DNA of 64,000 nucleotides from Odontocerum albicorne (Eukaryota; Arthropoda; Insecta; Trichoptera; Odontoceridae): the NCBI GenBank assembly GCA_949825065.1, contig OX463839.1:34047540-34111539 (forward strand). The letters are read 5' to 3'. The notes under the pieces were generated by a model. It had not been told where the DNA came from. It ran no database searches and saw only the letters and a list, made by a program, of their open reading frames with translations. How positions within the stretch are numbered: position 1 is the stretch's first letter; each line of letters opens with the position of its first letter. Below, piece after piece: positions 12,301 through 23,304 of the stretch. The position numbers were made by a program, and so were the translations under genes.

Positions 12301-15300
12301 GACAATAACTAAACGAACCATACACAATCATATAGTCACTAATTAAAAACATTTTAAAATAAATAAAAAAATCAGATTGAATGCTGCTCGTATATAAAAT
12401 ATTAAGTGGTTTATTTACGAAAGAGAGACTCAACGCAGGACTCCATAAGCGATAGGTAATTACGAGCGGTCATAACGAACATCAGTATGCGTCACGCATA
12501 CTGACGCGATAGCTGGAAATATTGAGAAACCAAAAAAATTCGGCGCTCTGTTTATTCAACAATATCTCATAAACTAATATATGTTATTTGACAAGGTTTT
12601 CAGAGATGTCGCTAGAATAAAGATTATTTTAAATTTTAGTTCCATTTTCATCCCGGTTTTGTGTCATTCTTTTTAAGTATTTGTGATTTGAAACTTGGAT
12701 TGTCGTCAGATCACAGGCGTTTGTGTTTCCCGCAAGGAACACGTTAAAAGAGGGAGTATTGAAAATTCTAGAATAAATTAAACTTTATATAATCATTGGC
12801 AATGCTAAAAAAGAAAAAAATATATGAAAAATAATAAAACAGAATATAGTAAAATATAAAAATATCATGTATGTTTTATTCATAACAGATAGTATATTCT
12901 TTTTATTAAAACAGTCTATGGCATGGAATGATCCTCATTGCCAGTATCATACTTTTCCCATATCTTTAGAATGGCTATAAGTCTTCCTTGTGAGAAAACC
13001 AACTTGATAATGACACTATCCTGTGAGGAGACGTAGACAATATCACTGTAAAAGCACTTAAACACAACAGTCACCTCATTTGATGTAAAAGGGGTTGTAA
13101 AGCTCCAATTTAAAAGTCTACTACGTCCCACTTTTTCAGAAAAGCTCTGATTATTGATCATTATATTTTATCACACGAGTTTATTGAGAGCAGAGTTTTT
13201 GCTGATATTCATGGCTCAGTTCATGGTTTTTTATTTTTAATATTCTAATTTATTTAACAATTCAATTGAATTTTGCAAACACTAAGTTGTATTCGTATTC
13301 ATTAAAAAGCTTGTAATAAAAAAGAATATGATCTTTTGATATCCCATTTTCCATTTCAGGCCCGGGAGTATATAGACACCTTTTTGAATCGGTGTGCAAG
13401 GCCATTCACTGCACTGCTTCAAGTGTGCGGACACAACAGAGCTCGCCAAAGGGATAAACTTGCTCATCTTTTAGATGACTTTGCTGCTCTACAAGAAGAG
13501 GTAAATTAGAATTAAGTTTGTAACATCTTCTTACATTTATTCCACATACTTGGTAATGTTTTCATAACATGACAGCTTTTGTTGGAAATAATCATACTTG
13601 TAGATAATACTTCTATAAGCAGAGATGTTATGATAACCTTGTAGACAAACTCTGTGCCAGACTTGGATCTCTTTTTTTGGTTTTTTGGGTTCCATTGGGA
13701 ATTAACGTAAATCCCTTGGTTGGAAGATCTTACTAGGCTACAGGGGTTGTCTGATTGACTATTGATTTGTGATTGCAATGGTACCATATAGTCACTTTAT
13801 CATTTTAATGTGATCTTGGAAAGGACATACAGACATTGGGAGACAAAGCAGTGTTGCTGAAAGAAATGAAGTTTTTTTACTATTCATTAGAAAATCTTTC
13901 AAGACAGTTTAATTTCAAAAAATACAAATTTGGTCGATATTAATATCATCAATTTTAATGATATTTTTTAATATTTTCCAGGCAGAAAATATAGACAGTT
14001 TTCTGTTTACACTATCCGTGAAAACTGATACTCCTCGTAGGCATTTGCCATGCTTCACCACATGGATCCTTTACCACGTGTTGCGCATTATGATTATGTA
14101 TCTCCTATCTGGTCTGGAACTTGAGCTGTACAGTGTGCATGAATATCATTACATCTTCTGGTAAGTTCTTCCATCCTTTAAGATTTTTTGAATAAGGTTC
14201 TTCTCTATAATTACTAGTTAAAAATTTAATACTTTAGTATTCACTTCACTAAAATGAACTCTTTCTATATGCATATCAGTTCTTCCTCTGAAAATTTGAA
14301 CATTTTACATATTTCTTAACATTGCTTTAACTGCTCTGTGAGTGTGATTATATACTCATTATTGTCATAACTATAGTTTTTGACAGATTAAAGAATTGGT
14401 TAAAATAAATTTGATATTAAACCCAATAAAAAAATATTATTTGAATACAGAATTTCTTTAACCCTTTAAGTGCCGGAAGTTATTAGTATGGCCGCACCCA
14501 GCAGGCCGGGATTTTTTCAACAAAAATAAAACCTAAAATTTTTATATTTTTTGTACAGATATAAAGGATATTATGAAAACTTACTAAATATATACACCAT
14601 GGGGCGTTTGAGCTGCCGTTCACTCAGAAAAACACAGTTAAAATATTCACAAAATGTCAGGGTTGTCACAACTTGACACAGAAAACACGTTTACTTATAA
14701 ATATAGTGGAATATAATATACTTTGTAAACTAAAATCAACAAATTATCTGTATGATGTATAATAAAGCACAAAAGGTAAATAAACTATAAAATAAAACCG
14801 TAAAAAGTCTATATAAACGTCGTATTATGCTGCAAAACTACCGCCAATAACCAAAGAATACATGAAAAAACACTTTGTAAATAAATACTTTGAAAAATTA
14901 ACAAAAATAACGCACAAAAGTAAAAAATCAACCACTGAACAAAACTACAAACGAAGTCATTATAAATTATCGCAATTACGTCGCAAAAAAATGTAGTCGG
15001 TAACCCTGTATCAGAGACACGTATTGACTGTTAATGAAAGCTTTTAGAAAGATGACTGTAACTTTGATAATATCGGTAAATTGTAATATTTAAGTATTTC
15101 TTGACCATCCCGATAGATGTCACTATGTGTTATAATTTATAAATTTTTACAATTGTATTTGATATTGGCTTGCAACAAGCTCAAAGGAGAGCGCGTTTAC
15201 GCGTTCATTTTGTATGACCGGCCTGGCGAGCACTGAATCGGAGAGCGCGTCAACACGCTCGTGGCAGTGAACTGGTTAAAAACAATCTTTTAATATCAAA

Positions 15301-18300
15301 GTATCTGATATTGAAACTCTGAGAATACACACTTGGCTAATTGATTATTAAAATATAATATATATATATTTTAGTTTATTCATTTAAAATATTTTCAGGT
15401 ATCTATATGAATATTTGTATGGATGGTTAGCAAGTGCGTTGAACAGAGCCAAGTCCATAGTGGTGGAGCAAAAGGACATGGTGTCAGGGGCAGGCTCGGG
15501 GCCAGGCAGTGGGAGTCGCAAGGGGGCACGCCCTGCCAAACACAAGAAGAGGCCCACACCGCGTCCCACCCAGAGAGAAGCACTCATGTGTCAGATCATG
15601 ACTAACCTATGTGGAGGTTACTACAAAGTAAGTACAGTAGACTCTCCATTATCCGTGGTCCCATTAACCAGGGCATTAAAAATTGGATTTTTTTTAATAA
15701 TATTTCGAAATATTATTTAAAATGTAAAAATAACAACTGCATAATATGTACCACAGAAAACTTACCAAGACCTCCCAAAAAGGGTTGACGTCATGTGCGT
15801 CTTAAAGCTGCACATACCACACTTAGAAGTTGACCATTCCACACCAGAGAACCAGCAATGGCAAAATACCTGTCATAATACCCCCCACCCAATTGAATAA
15901 ATTGAAGAGTCAGAACAATCAATTGATTTTATGAAGACCAAATCGACCTCCAAATTCTATTTCTCTCCAAAAGAACGTCTCTCAAAGACACAGATTTGAT
16001 AGATTAATGGAGATATTACATTAAGAGACTTAAATACAAAGAGACAAAATTTGAAATTGAGCCAATGAGTTTTTATAAGCGGACATGACATGACAATGTT
16101 TATGATTATCATATACGAGGCGTATCCAGAAAGTAAGTGTACTGAGGCTCTCACGACCGGATGGATTTTATTTTCGACATGTTGGCTACACGGAAGTGTA
16201 GCCTGACCCTTCCCCTCCGCAACGAGACCGGTTCGAGGTCAGTACGTTGAGAAGTGTCGACGCGACAACACGTTTCGTGAAAAATGTCAATCCAATCTCC
16301 CGCCAAGTGCGAAATACGCGGCGTCATCCGTTATCTCGTTTGGAAGGGAAAACCTCCGGTTGAGGTTTATAATGAGGTGAAAACTGCATATGGTGATAAA
16401 GCTATAAATCGTACGAGTGTGTACAAGTGGTGTCGCGAGTTTAAAAATGGTCGTACGTCTGTGCATGATGATCAGAGGAGCGGAAGGCCTTCAATTGTGA
16501 CTGACGAAATTGTGGAAAAAATCGAAAATGCGCTCCGTGACGATCGCAGATTGACTGTGGATGAACTTTCTGCGATGTTTCTGCAAATCTCCAGATCTCT
16601 ACTACACGAAACCATCACAGAAACCCTCGGATATCGGAAACTATCCGCGAGGTGGGTCCCAAAACAGCTGACAGACCAACACAAGTTGAATTGAGTGGAG
16701 GCCGGGCAAGAGTTTTTGAGGCGCTGCAAACTCCATGGAGATGAATTTCTCCGCTCCATCGTTACTGGAGATAAAACTTGGGTTGCACACTACACGCCTG
16801 AAACCAAAAGGCAGTCTCAACAGTGGCGTCACACCTCTTCACCCTCCGCCAAAAAGTTCAAAACCACAATTTCAGCCAAGAAAATCATGGCATCCGTGTT
16901 TTGGGACTGTCAAGGCATAATTTTAATTGAATATATGCCTCAAGGGGAGACCATCAACTCTGCAAGATACTGTGAGACCCTAAAAAAATTGCAGAGGGCG
17001 ATTCAGAACAAGAGGAGAGGCATGCTGACAAAGGGAGTCTGCCTGCTGCACGACAATGCCAGACCACACACGGCCAACGCCACAAAGGAACTGCTCGCCT
17101 CGTTTAAATGAGATGTCCTGAACCATCCCGCGCATTCCCCTGACCTTGCACCTTCAGATTACTATCTCTTTACCTCCCTGAAGCTGCACATGGGTGGAAA
17201 AAGGTTTATAACCGACGAGGAGGTAAAGGAGGAGGTGGAGAAGGGGACGGAGGGGTTGGCGGGAAACTACTTCGAGGAAGGCATCAAAAAGTTGATACCC
17301 CGCTTCACCACCTGCATTGAGAGGAATGGCGACTATGTCGAAAAATAGCTTACATATGTACTACGGTAACCACGTAACTTTTTTGTTTAAATAAAAAAAA
17401 TTGTAACCTACAAAAATTCAGTACACTTACTTTCTGGATATGCCTCGTATTAGCCTAGCAGTAGCATTGAAAACAGACTGGAGTTTAGAAATTTGTGAAT
17501 CAGGCAAATCAGAATGAATAGAATAACGATTTTGATTTATTTTGTTGGAAGACATCGAATTTTAACTCTCTAAGATTATAGAAGCCCTATGGAACCATAT
17601 AAACTATATGTCTAACAAAAGTGTTTTCTATCGAGATAGACACCAAGAAGTTTGATGCTATCTTTTGGAAAAATACTAATACAATAGTGCGTGCAATGCA
17701 GACTGATAGTGCGTGCAACCCCATAAAGATGTTGCCACCCAGAGAAATTCGGGTTTACTTAGATTTAGTTTCAATTTATTTTTAGTCACCCAATTTGAGA
17801 CTGAACAAAATTTCGAGAATAGATTATCATTTACTTGAGACTCAAAGCCCTCCGTGCAAATTAGATCACTGATGTAATTAATTTAAAGATTAAAATGCAG
17901 CGACCCTAGTACTAACGCTTGTGGTACACCATACTTAACAATATTCTGAGAAGATTCTTCCTGATTAACAACTGATTGCCTTCTATTTGAAAAATAAGAA
18001 TCAACCCAGGTGAGGAGATTGTCTGGAAACCCAAACTCATCCCTAAGTTTTTGCAAGAGAGTTTCATTATTGACAGTACTCATATCCAGAACATTAATTA
18101 AAGCAATTTTCCCCTCTCGAGTCAACAAATCCAAAACCAGTCTAAAATGGTTTCTGTAGGGTGATATTTTTTTTATGCAGACTGATTACTTGAAATTAGT
18201 TTGTTTAAAGAAATATATGAGTTAATCTGAGAAGACATTTTTTCAATAAGTTTTGATAAAAACGGTAAATTAGAAACTGGTTTGTAATTTTCTAAATTAT

Positions 18301-21300
18301 TTGGACCTCAACTTGTTTTTTTTTAAACCGGAGTTATAATGGAAGTTTTAATCCAACAGGCATTAAAGAGGCTGTAAGTGACCCATTGACAATATGCTGA
18401 ATCACATGCAGAAGAAGATGCAAACACTTTGACAACCAAGTTGGTATGGGATCTAAACCGTATGGTTTATTTTGACAAGAATTAATTAATTTATTCAAGT
18501 CTTTCAAAGAAAATAATGAAAAACTAAAAAGTTAACTACGCTATTTGTCTCATCGGATTTAGTATTCGACAGTGAAAGACTGGTGGAAGAAATATCAAAA
18601 GTAATTCTTTTAATGAAAAAATTAACAAAATCATTCGAGTTTAGAAAAAAAAACACATATTTATCAAACATTTCCACGGACGCTTTGAAAACTGTTCCAA
18701 AGCTGCACAGGGTTTTTTCTCTAGACCTCAATTATTTCCCTCCAGTAAGAGGTAAGTCTTAGCAGCAGTAACGTTTAGTTATATTTATTAAATGTTACTT
18801 TTAATTTTTAGGCTCTGGTTGCATTTCAATTGCAAGGCAAGATCAAACAACCAACATCTGAATTTGATGATGAAGCTGTTCGCTACAAGCACAGATTTGC
18901 ACCTCTTAGCATCATGACACCTCCACAAGTCCAATATAAAGAATTTAAGGAATTGACGCAACCTCTGAGGTAAGTTAAAATATTTTTTAAGAGTTAAAAA
19001 TATCTCAATTCTATTAATGTATTTTAGAACTTATGTGACTGTTATGGTTTTGCAGTTGAACACTTAGATGTTTTGGGTTCAATTCTTGATGGTGATCAAA
19101 AAAGGTGAATTTTAACATGGTGCTATTATATTTATGATAACCTCTGTGGCTTAGTTGATAGAACTTTTGTCTTCCATTCAGAGGTTTTGGGTTTGATTGG
19201 TGGTCTGAATAAATTCTCTGAATAAGGGTATCTTGAAAAATAGGATTAAATGCCTTTTAATAATTTTATGTTTGGTTCAAAGAATTCCATAGGGCAATAA
19301 GCCCACCATGTTGTACTTAAAGCTGATGTTTTAAGTAAGATGAATAAGAGTATTGAGATTGTTTGGGCATGTATTAGGTCAGTCCATAAATTAGTGCCTA
19401 TTGATGTCATATGTATGATTAGTCATGACTCATTTTGTAGAACAATGCTTTTCCAAACAAGTCATGTTCTGTTTTGAAATATACACTCAAGTGGTCTGTT
19501 TTGAAATGTACACTCAAGTTTATCATTGATTTTTGTAACATAAATAAGAACCCTTAGAAAATAATATTGATAATCAGTACATACACCACATTCTATACTT
19601 TTTATTTTTATATGAGGAATGTGCAAGTTCTGCAGCAGAAAAGTTAACTGTGTTCATAGTTTGAATGGTATCAGATGGACTTAAAGATGGACATAGCAGT
19701 GCTAATGATGAACTCTGGTCAGGGCGCCCTGTTATTTTTACAATGAGGCTCTAAAGAATCTTGTGGATTCAGAGCCAGAACTTATGGTGAATCGGATTGC
19801 ACAAAAGCTTCATTCATCTCATGGAACAGTATTTTGTCACCTTAAAGAGATAGAGAAGGTATCCAAGCTTAGAAAGTGGATATCACATGAGCTATCGGAA
19901 GCCAATTGCCAGCAGAGAATAAACATATGTACCCGTTTTGATCGCGATCCATTTCTTGACCGCATTGTGACAGGTGATGAAAAGTGGATACTATATCGTA
20001 ATATCGCAAGAAAACCTTCCTTAACAACAGCAAAGGAGGAATTGCATCCAAAAACGATACTTTTGTCTTTTTGGTGGGATATGTATGGTGTCATATATAT
20101 ATGATAGAACCTAATCAAATGGAATTAAGAAATTACCAGTAAGATGGCAACGAGTTGTTGATAATGAAGGAAAATATATCATTGATTAAAATAGTCAAAA
20201 TTGTTTTATTTCCATTGTTTCAAAATTTCTCAAAAATACGTTTGAATTTATGGACTGACTATAGAACGAATAAATGAATAAAACTAAGGACAGTATCGTC
20301 TGATCAATGTAACGATATTTTGAAAGAAGGCAATATAAAGAGCCAGAGTAATCGTAGGAGTTGCATGAGAAGGTGTATGGATATAGAAGAGGTTAAAGAT
20401 GTATGTCGTGATAGGAAGGTCTGGCACTCTCTCTTCTCTGCCTACTGTATGTATGTATGTTTTAGCATTTAAATTTACTTAATTTTGTTTTTGTTTATTT
20501 TAGATACGAGGAGCCAGTAGTTTTATATTTAGGAGGCTGCAAGCACTTTCAACAGGCAAGGACTTTAATGGAGTCTATCCAAAGTCCTGATCAAGAGGTC
20601 ATTTATTTTCACTATTTTCATCTGATTTTGTTTTAAATGTTTTATATAAGAATATGACTAGTAATTTGTTATTATGTTGGGTATTTTTTTACAAGAATAT
20701 TCTATTTTATTGAACACAAAAACAATCCACTCCCCCCGTAATTTATAATGCAATGTCATTACCAAGTAACCAAGTTGCATTTTGTGGTTTATATTTGGAA
20801 TCTGGTCTAACAAGACATGAAATCTAATTTAAGACCGTTATAAAATAATCTTAGATTTTGACTTCAATGGAACATTAAATTTTGGTATTTCAACTATGTT
20901 TTTCATATACATAATGTTACGACTGTTTTCCGATTTTAAATTATATACTTAAGGTTAATGTAAATTTAAATAATCAAACATTAAGAATATCGGAATGAGT
21001 CATAACTCGAGGTTAGCTCAGCGGTAAAAGAAAGTGAACACAGTTCTCTTTCGTCTCAGGATTTCGACGGGCAACAATACTAAAACTTCTCACAGCATTC
21101 ATCTGTGGATAAGGTAATAACAATGAAATACAGTACTAGTTTAAATTAGATTATTTATTATCATTACTGGATCAATGATCTCGGTAGGACTAGGTAGAAT
21201 TTGAATAAGAATCTGACTAATAAATTCCCTTTATGAGTTGAACTTTAAGATTATTTCTAACGATCGCTCTGGAAGCGTCGTGACCAAAAGAAGCAAGGTA

Positions 21301-22853
21301 GGGTAAAATGTGAAATCACCAAAGAATTACAAATAAAATAGGATCACAATATCTTCAAGATTATAATGACGTAATAGTAGTTGGCCTGGCACACCAGGAA
21401 TCCTTCGTGTCTGACACCACTTGAACGCGAAGTATAGGAGCTGGAGCTGCGGATCGATCCGTGACGGCCGTGAAGACAGCACCCGCTTGGAGAACGGTGG
21501 CGATCTTGTTGAATGAATTGAGGAACGTGTACTGGCCTCGGAGTATGACGTCACAGCAAGCAGCGTGTCGATAAAAGAGAATTCTCGACGTAGAATTAGA
21601 AATGGTCGGAATATGACGCAACAGGAGCAGCGTGTCGATAGAAGAGAAGTATCGACGTAGAATAAGAAATGGTCGGAATATGACGTAACAGCAAGCAGCG
21701 TGTTGAGAGAAGAGAAATCTCGACGTGGAATTAGATCCAAATGTATTAAGAGTTTTTTGAATTAGGCTCGCAGTAATTATTAATTATAAGATTTACGATA
21801 TAAAACAGGCGGACGTGAACCGAGCAGCACTTCGTCCTGCCAGATTAAAAGATGAATCCCTGTGCCGAGACTCAGAAACCGCCTCTAATAAATAATTATT
21901 ATTTTGATCACATGAAATTATTTCCAGAACACAACAGAACGTCGTGATTCGTATTGATTTTGACACTCTATGCGAATGCACAGAATTAACGACATTTTAA
22001 GATTCTGCTTTTTACAAGGCTCACCCTTTCTGATCAGAATGGCGTCCAATAGTTTATTTGGGAATTTTTTATCCATTTTGACTTATTTAAAATAAAATAC
22101 TCATAATAATTATTTTCTTAATATATAGAACCCTTTTTTACAACTAAAATTTTCTTCTCTTATAAATATATTTTTAACTTGTTTGGTGATATTTAAGTTA
22201 ACATATTTGTACCTTTGATGTTCTGGAGTTTATTTCTCAATAGATTTCAGGCTAGTTTTACTTATTAGTAAATTTATGTACGTTGAATTGACATTCTTAA
22301 GTAGTAATTGTAGTAAAAATGCCTTAAGACTTATATATCATTGTTTCTTTACACTTTCTACCTTAAATTGCTCTAAGAATTTACTTTACACAGCAAAAAA
22401 CCTACAAGTTTACAACTGGAAAGTGAATCCACCAGAAATCAAATTCGAAGCGCTCGAGTGCTATGCAAGAATGTCAACCACTACGCCACAGTGTAGACCC
22501 GACTTGAATTTTAAAAGATATTTTATGTTTGACTTACACCCATAAAAATAGTAAAATATCAAATAACAACTTGTAGGTTAATTGCTTTTTTTTATATTTA
22601 ATTTTTATTCATAACAAATTTTATTTATTTAAAAAAGAGCACAAAGTAACAATATAAAAAACAGTTATAAATTATTTGGTATATTTCTACATATTCTGTA
22701 TTTTTTTTGCAGGTTTTGGATTTATTAAAAGTTGCTAAAACCAATTTTGTTGTACTAAAATTACTTGCCGGAGGTCACAAGAATGATTCGACAACACCTC
22801 CTGATTTTGATTTCACTTCTCATCGGCACTTTCCTATCATCAGACTTGTCTAG
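6308..22853 (+). CDS. NAA35: NAA35 (MAK10 homologue), NatC auxiliary subunit, 5' partial
   Basis: Eleven exons are read: 6308-6531, 7555-7735, 7911-8097, 8807-8988, 9541-9732, 13360-13500, 13982-14160, 15399-15627, 18812-18969, 20504-20597 and 22713-22853 (stop TAG 22851-22853). They join in phase into 635 codons plus stop. Family signatures appear in order: [17 protein letters not shown] (here [20 protein letters not shown]), [82 protein letters not shown] and [13 protein letters not shown], ending in a Pro-rich tail. In known NatC, NAA35 anchors the catalytic NAA30 and NAA38 to ribosomes for acetylation of Met-Leu/Ile/Phe starts. The protein start lies upstream of the window; human NAA35 has about 725 residues, so about 90 are missing. 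The donor after 20597 is GTCATT, weaker than the others. Introns hold a piggyBac, mariners and LINEs, none of which breaks an exon. Confidence 0.93.
10062..12747 (-). mobile_element. piggyBac-like DNA transposon, decayed
   Basis: A 2.69-kb segment is bounded by TTAA at 10062-10065 and 12744-12747, the target site used by piggyBac. The bases just inside are imperfect inverted repeats: left TTAATCTGTTCACCGCG, right (complement) TTAACGTGTTCCTTGCG. Both share TGTTC and GCG in the same spacing. The transposase gene is on the minus strand. The termini are inferred from this weak match plus TTAA, so the exact ends are less certain than the coding call. Confidence 0.75.
10590..12224 (-). pseudogene. 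piggyBac transposase with detached Cys-rich C-terminus
   Basis: An ORF of 471 residues runs from ATG 12224 to TGA 10809 (minus). The N-terminus is acidic and Ser-rich. The DDE_Tnp_1_7 core shows Asp 230 in [14 protein letters not shown], Asp 311 in [14 protein letters not shown] and a third Asp near 401 in [15 protein letters not shown]. The family is usually about 550-600 residues and ends in a cysteine-rich zinc-binding domain. Here a stop follows RQLIE, and that C-terminal domain ([19 protein letters not shown]) is readable at about 10570-10640 in another frame after further stops. The protein as encoded is therefore probably inactive. Confidence 0.85.
13640..13785 (-). repeat. tRNA-derived SINE-like copy 1
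   Basis: Read on the minus strand it has a box-A-like TAGCCTAGTAAG, the conserved CTTCCAACC, then a degraded box B ending TTCCCAATGGAACC. It belongs to the family that also occurs at 19136, 29712, 36728, 54165, 57315, 57605 and 62370. Confidence 0.55.
14161..15398 (+). other. NAA35 intron, no identified element
   Basis: About 1.2 kb of AT-rich intron. A moderately GC-richer stretch at 15170-15280 contains two similar phrases (GGAGAGCGCGT at about 15186 and 15240) but no coding or repeat identity that I can name. Confidence 0.4.
16116..17447 (+). mobile_element. mariner transposon, nearly complete (copy A)
   Basis: The 1332-bp element has matching inverted ends (CGAGGCGTATCCAGAAAGTA, and CGAGGCATATCCAGAAAGTA on the complement of the right end) followed by AGTGTACTGA on both sides. 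It is flanked by TA at 16114-16115 and 17448-17449. A deleted relative is found at 34793-35746. Confidence 0.93.
16284..17348 (+). pseudogene. mariner transposase with two nonsense codons
   Basis: One frame of 354 codons plus stop runs from ATG 16284 to TAG 17346-17348. It is broken only by TGA at 16692-16694 and TGA at 17109-17111. The N-terminal paired helix-turn-helix region is visible ([19 protein letters not shown]). The catalytic triad is D,D34[17 protein letters not shown] and LAPSDYYLF, with all three Asp present. The second stop replaces a Trp that is intact in the related copy at 34793-35746. Length and frame are otherwise normal for mariner, so the inactivation is by point mutation. 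Confidence 0.9.
19136..19250 (+). repeat. tRNA-derived SINE-like copy 2
   Basis: CTCTGTGGCTTAGTTGATAG resembles a box A, followed by GTCTTCCATTCAGAGG and a box-B-like GGGTTTGATTGGTG. It lies in a NAA35 intron. Confidence 0.6.
19321..20460 (+). mobile_element. LINE 3' coding fragment interrupted by a mariner
   Basis: The parts 19321-19373 and 20262-20460 join into the C-terminal tail of a LINE: a TTTGGGCATG block on the left, then [27 protein letters not shown] on the right. The same sequence is uninterrupted at 31446-31790. Stops are present and only the 3' end of the element remains. Confidence 0.75.
19374..20261 (+). mobile_element. mellifera-type mariner, internally deleted
   Basis: The ends are TTAGGTCAGTCCATAAATT and, on the complement, TAGTCAGTCCATAAATT, flanked by TA at 19372-19373 and 20262-20263. 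Transposase coding is readable at 19763-20104 ([22 protein letters not shown] with the first catalytic Asp). It resumes only at the C-terminus at about 20116-20186 ([19 protein letters not shown]). The region holding the second and third catalytic Asp is deleted, so this copy cannot encode an active enzyme. Confidence 0.85.
21005..21075 (+). repeat. tRNA-like sequence
   Basis: GGTTAGCTCAGCGG is an excellent tRNA box A. A box-B-like GGATTTCGACGG follows about 45 bases later. The arms do not obviously pair as a functional tRNA, so it is either a tRNA pseudogene or the head of another SINE. Confidence 0.35.
21544..21735. repeat. three GC-rich tandem repeats of 66-69 bp
   Basis: Units begin with TATGACG at 21544, 21613 and 21679. 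Each contains CAGCGTGTCGATA..., then CTCGACGTAGAAT or TATCGACGTAGAAT, giving a short GTCGATA/TATCGAC stem. The block is far richer in CG than its AT-rich surroundings. Confidence 0.8.
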
Positions 22854-23000
22854 TCATCACTCAGTATTAAGTCATTCAGATGTTGTTTTGTTATGTAATT
22901 TATATTATTTTTTATATTGATCAAATATTTTGTTATTGTCTTATCACATTTAAAAAAATTCAATAATCTATAGATTACCTAATATTTGTGCAGTATCAGA

Positions 23001-23006
23001 AATAAA
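23001..23006 (+). promoter_or_regulatory. poly(A) signal of NAA35
   Basis: AATAAA lies about 150 bases after the NAA35 stop codon and is the first canonical hexamer there. Confidence 0.6.
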
Positions 23007-23304
23007 TGTTTTAGTCAATGAAACAAGACTTTTTGTATTAACCCATTAAAATTTGAAGAATAATTTCTATTAGAGTTTTCCTTATTATTTTTCATTAAAC
23101 ATATTTATTACTTTTGATAAACTGTCTAATTTATATATATTTTTAAACTTACTTCAAACTTACTTTTGATGACCACAGGCCCTTTACTGCTTCTTTAAGG
23201 AGTTTGAGCCTCCTTGATGATATGGTTCAACCTCTGTTGATCCTCGGCTTTTTCTTATAAAATATAATTTTTTTAACAAATATTAAATTAAAAGATATAT
23301 TATA

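Larger units (their letters stand above)
9733..13359 (+). other. NAA35 intron carrying the piggyBac element
   Basis: The intron between the exons ending GTAAGC-donor at 9732 and starting at 13360 is mainly the piggyBac copy at 10062-12747. About 330 bp on the left and 610 bp on the right of it are AT-rich without other recognised features. Confidence 0.7.
15740..18780 (-). mobile_element. CR1/Jockey-like LINE remnant (minus) split by a mariner
   Basis: Degraded minus-strand RT coding lies on both sides of the mariner at 16116-17447. From 18134 to 17883 it reads [34 protein letters not shown] and [15 protein letters not shown], the usual RT block. IKLLGVYLD follows lower down. Beyond the mariner, 16110-15940 reads [17 protein letters not shown] and similar, the C-terminal helix region of such LINEs. 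18504-18731 matches the segment before the RT. Many frameshifts and stops are present. It occupies almost the whole NAA35 intron 15628-18811, antisense to the gene. Confidence 0.75.
20915..21994 (+). mobile_element. possible solo LTR-like segment
   Basis: The segment starts TGTTACGACTG and ends TTAACGACA (TG...CA ends). Inside are a TATAAAAC box at about 21800, a GC-rich stretch 30 bases later, and AATAAA at about 21885, the order expected of a U3-R-U5 LTR. Three GC-rich tandem repeats lie where U3 would be. I see no target-site duplication and no internal retroviral coding, so this is tentative. It lies in the last NAA35 intron. Confidence 0.35.

Noticed and set aside
21005..21075. A functional tRNA gene
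   Set aside because: Box A is excellent, but the arms do not form an obvious cloverleaf and box B is off consensus. It was kept only as a tRNA-like repeat.
21327..21740. A 137-residue minus-strand ORF
   Set aside because: It reads through the GC-rich tandem repeats, which explains its repeating [13 protein letters not shown] peptides. No homology or splice context supports it.
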